Assembly (NCBI GenBank): GCA_014380965.1
Contig: JACMIV010000249.1
Span: forward strand, 1-5,494
DNA: 5,494 nucleotides
Origin: Rhizobiaceae bacterium
GTDB lineage: Bacteria; Pseudomonadota; Alphaproteobacteria; Rhizobiales; Rhizobiaceae
Direction: 5' to 3'
Part shown: piece by piece, positions 5,385 through 5,494 of the stretch
How the letters are laid out: every line of letters begins with the position of its first letter
How positions within the stretch are numbered: the stretch's first letter is position 1
Translations under genes and position numbers: made by a program
Notes under the pieces: generated by a model
What the model saw: the letters and a program-made list of their open reading frames with translations, nothing else
Told to the model about the DNA's origin: nothing
The model's database searches: none

Positions 5385-5494
5385 ATGGCCGGCTCCGCAG
5401 TTTGGTCGCAGGTATCCAACAGGAACTTCGCGGCAGAGACAGCCGTTCAAGACGATCTAGACATCCGCAGCCGAAACGATCCTGTCCATGAACA
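5385..5494 (+). CDS. Possible 5' end of an unidentified plus-strand gene (cut by window edge)
   Basis: ATG 5385 lies 6 nt after a good GGAGG (5374-5378) and opens a frame that stays open for 36 codons to the window end. The peptide begins MAGSAVWSQVSNRNFAAETA and is hydrophilic, with no membrane segment, signal peptide or recognisable family. It would be divergent from the DUF2945 gene, whose start is at 5301, leaving an 83-bp spacer. That spacer shows only a short ACGC-TCG-GCGT hairpin (5321-5331) and nothing else I can name. Codon use (CTA, CGA, GTA, AGG) is unlike that of the conserved genes, so this may be a recently acquired gene or a chance frame. More sequence to the right is needed to decide. 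Confidence 0.3.
   Translation, partial: MAGSAVWSQVSNRNFAAETAVQDDLDIRSRNDPVHE

Noticed and set aside
5457..5494. Minus-strand frame ending FMDRIVSAADV at a TAG (5459-5457), possible C-terminus of a gene beyond the right edge
   Set aside because: Only about a dozen codons are visible and no family can be recognised. It also conflicts with the better-supported plus-strand frame from 5385.
1..5494. Search for CRISPR repeats, transposase or integrase genes, tRNA/rRNA, attachment sites or a defence/toxin-antitoxin system
   Set aside because: I saw no regularly spaced repeats, terminal inverted repeats, recombinase motifs or RNA-gene structure. Nearly all of the window is explained by recognisable families.

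Overview
The window is high-GC DNA with compact coding. It looks like a chromosomal segment of an alphaproteobacterium, most likely Hyphomicrobiales (Rhizobiales). The main clue is a leftward cluster of TldE/PmbA, an inositol-monophosphatase/CysQ-type phosphatase and a DUF4170 protein. From memory, this arrangement is typical of rhizobial relatives and often lies next to lipid A/Kdo genes. The species cannot be named from the sequence.

Layout. Positions 1-2537 hold a tightly packed minus-strand operon. In transcription order it is pmbA (TldE, regulatory partner of the TldD protease), an IMPase-superfamily phosphatase, a DUF4170 protein, and the first 33 codons of a further gene cut by the left edge. 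Gaps are 3 bp, a 4-bp ATGA overlap and 15 bp, so translation is probably coupled. Positions 2538-2698 are a divergent control region with a candidate pmbA promoter and an imperfect 32-bp inverted repeat. Positions 2699-4498 encode a KefB/KefC-type CPA2 antiporter: a membrane exchanger domain plus a cytosolic KTN/RCK domain. Its nucleotide-binding glycine motif is altered. A GC-rich hairpin sits on its stop codon.

From about 4519 to the right end the content is less conserved accessory material. A 17-codon mini-ORF with its own Shine-Dalgarno overlaps, by ATGA, the start of a small VOC/glyoxalase-fold gene. A convergent minus-strand gene encodes a 72-aa DUF2945 (HVA1/Tudor-like) protein. A possible plus-strand gene with a good ribosome site starts at 5385 and runs off the right edge.

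How the genes fit together. The leftward operon is a housekeeping unit (peptide/toxin processing, phosphatase, unknown DUF4170). The antiporter is probably transcribed independently and suggests electrophile or pH/K+ homeostasis. The VOC protein could be a detoxification or dioxygenase-type enzyme, but its substrate cannot be told. I see no mobile element, CRISPR array, tRNA or rRNA. I also see no clearly new multi-gene system. The points most worth checking are the mini-ORF coupled to the VOC gene, the divergent operator-like repeat and the changed KTN motif.
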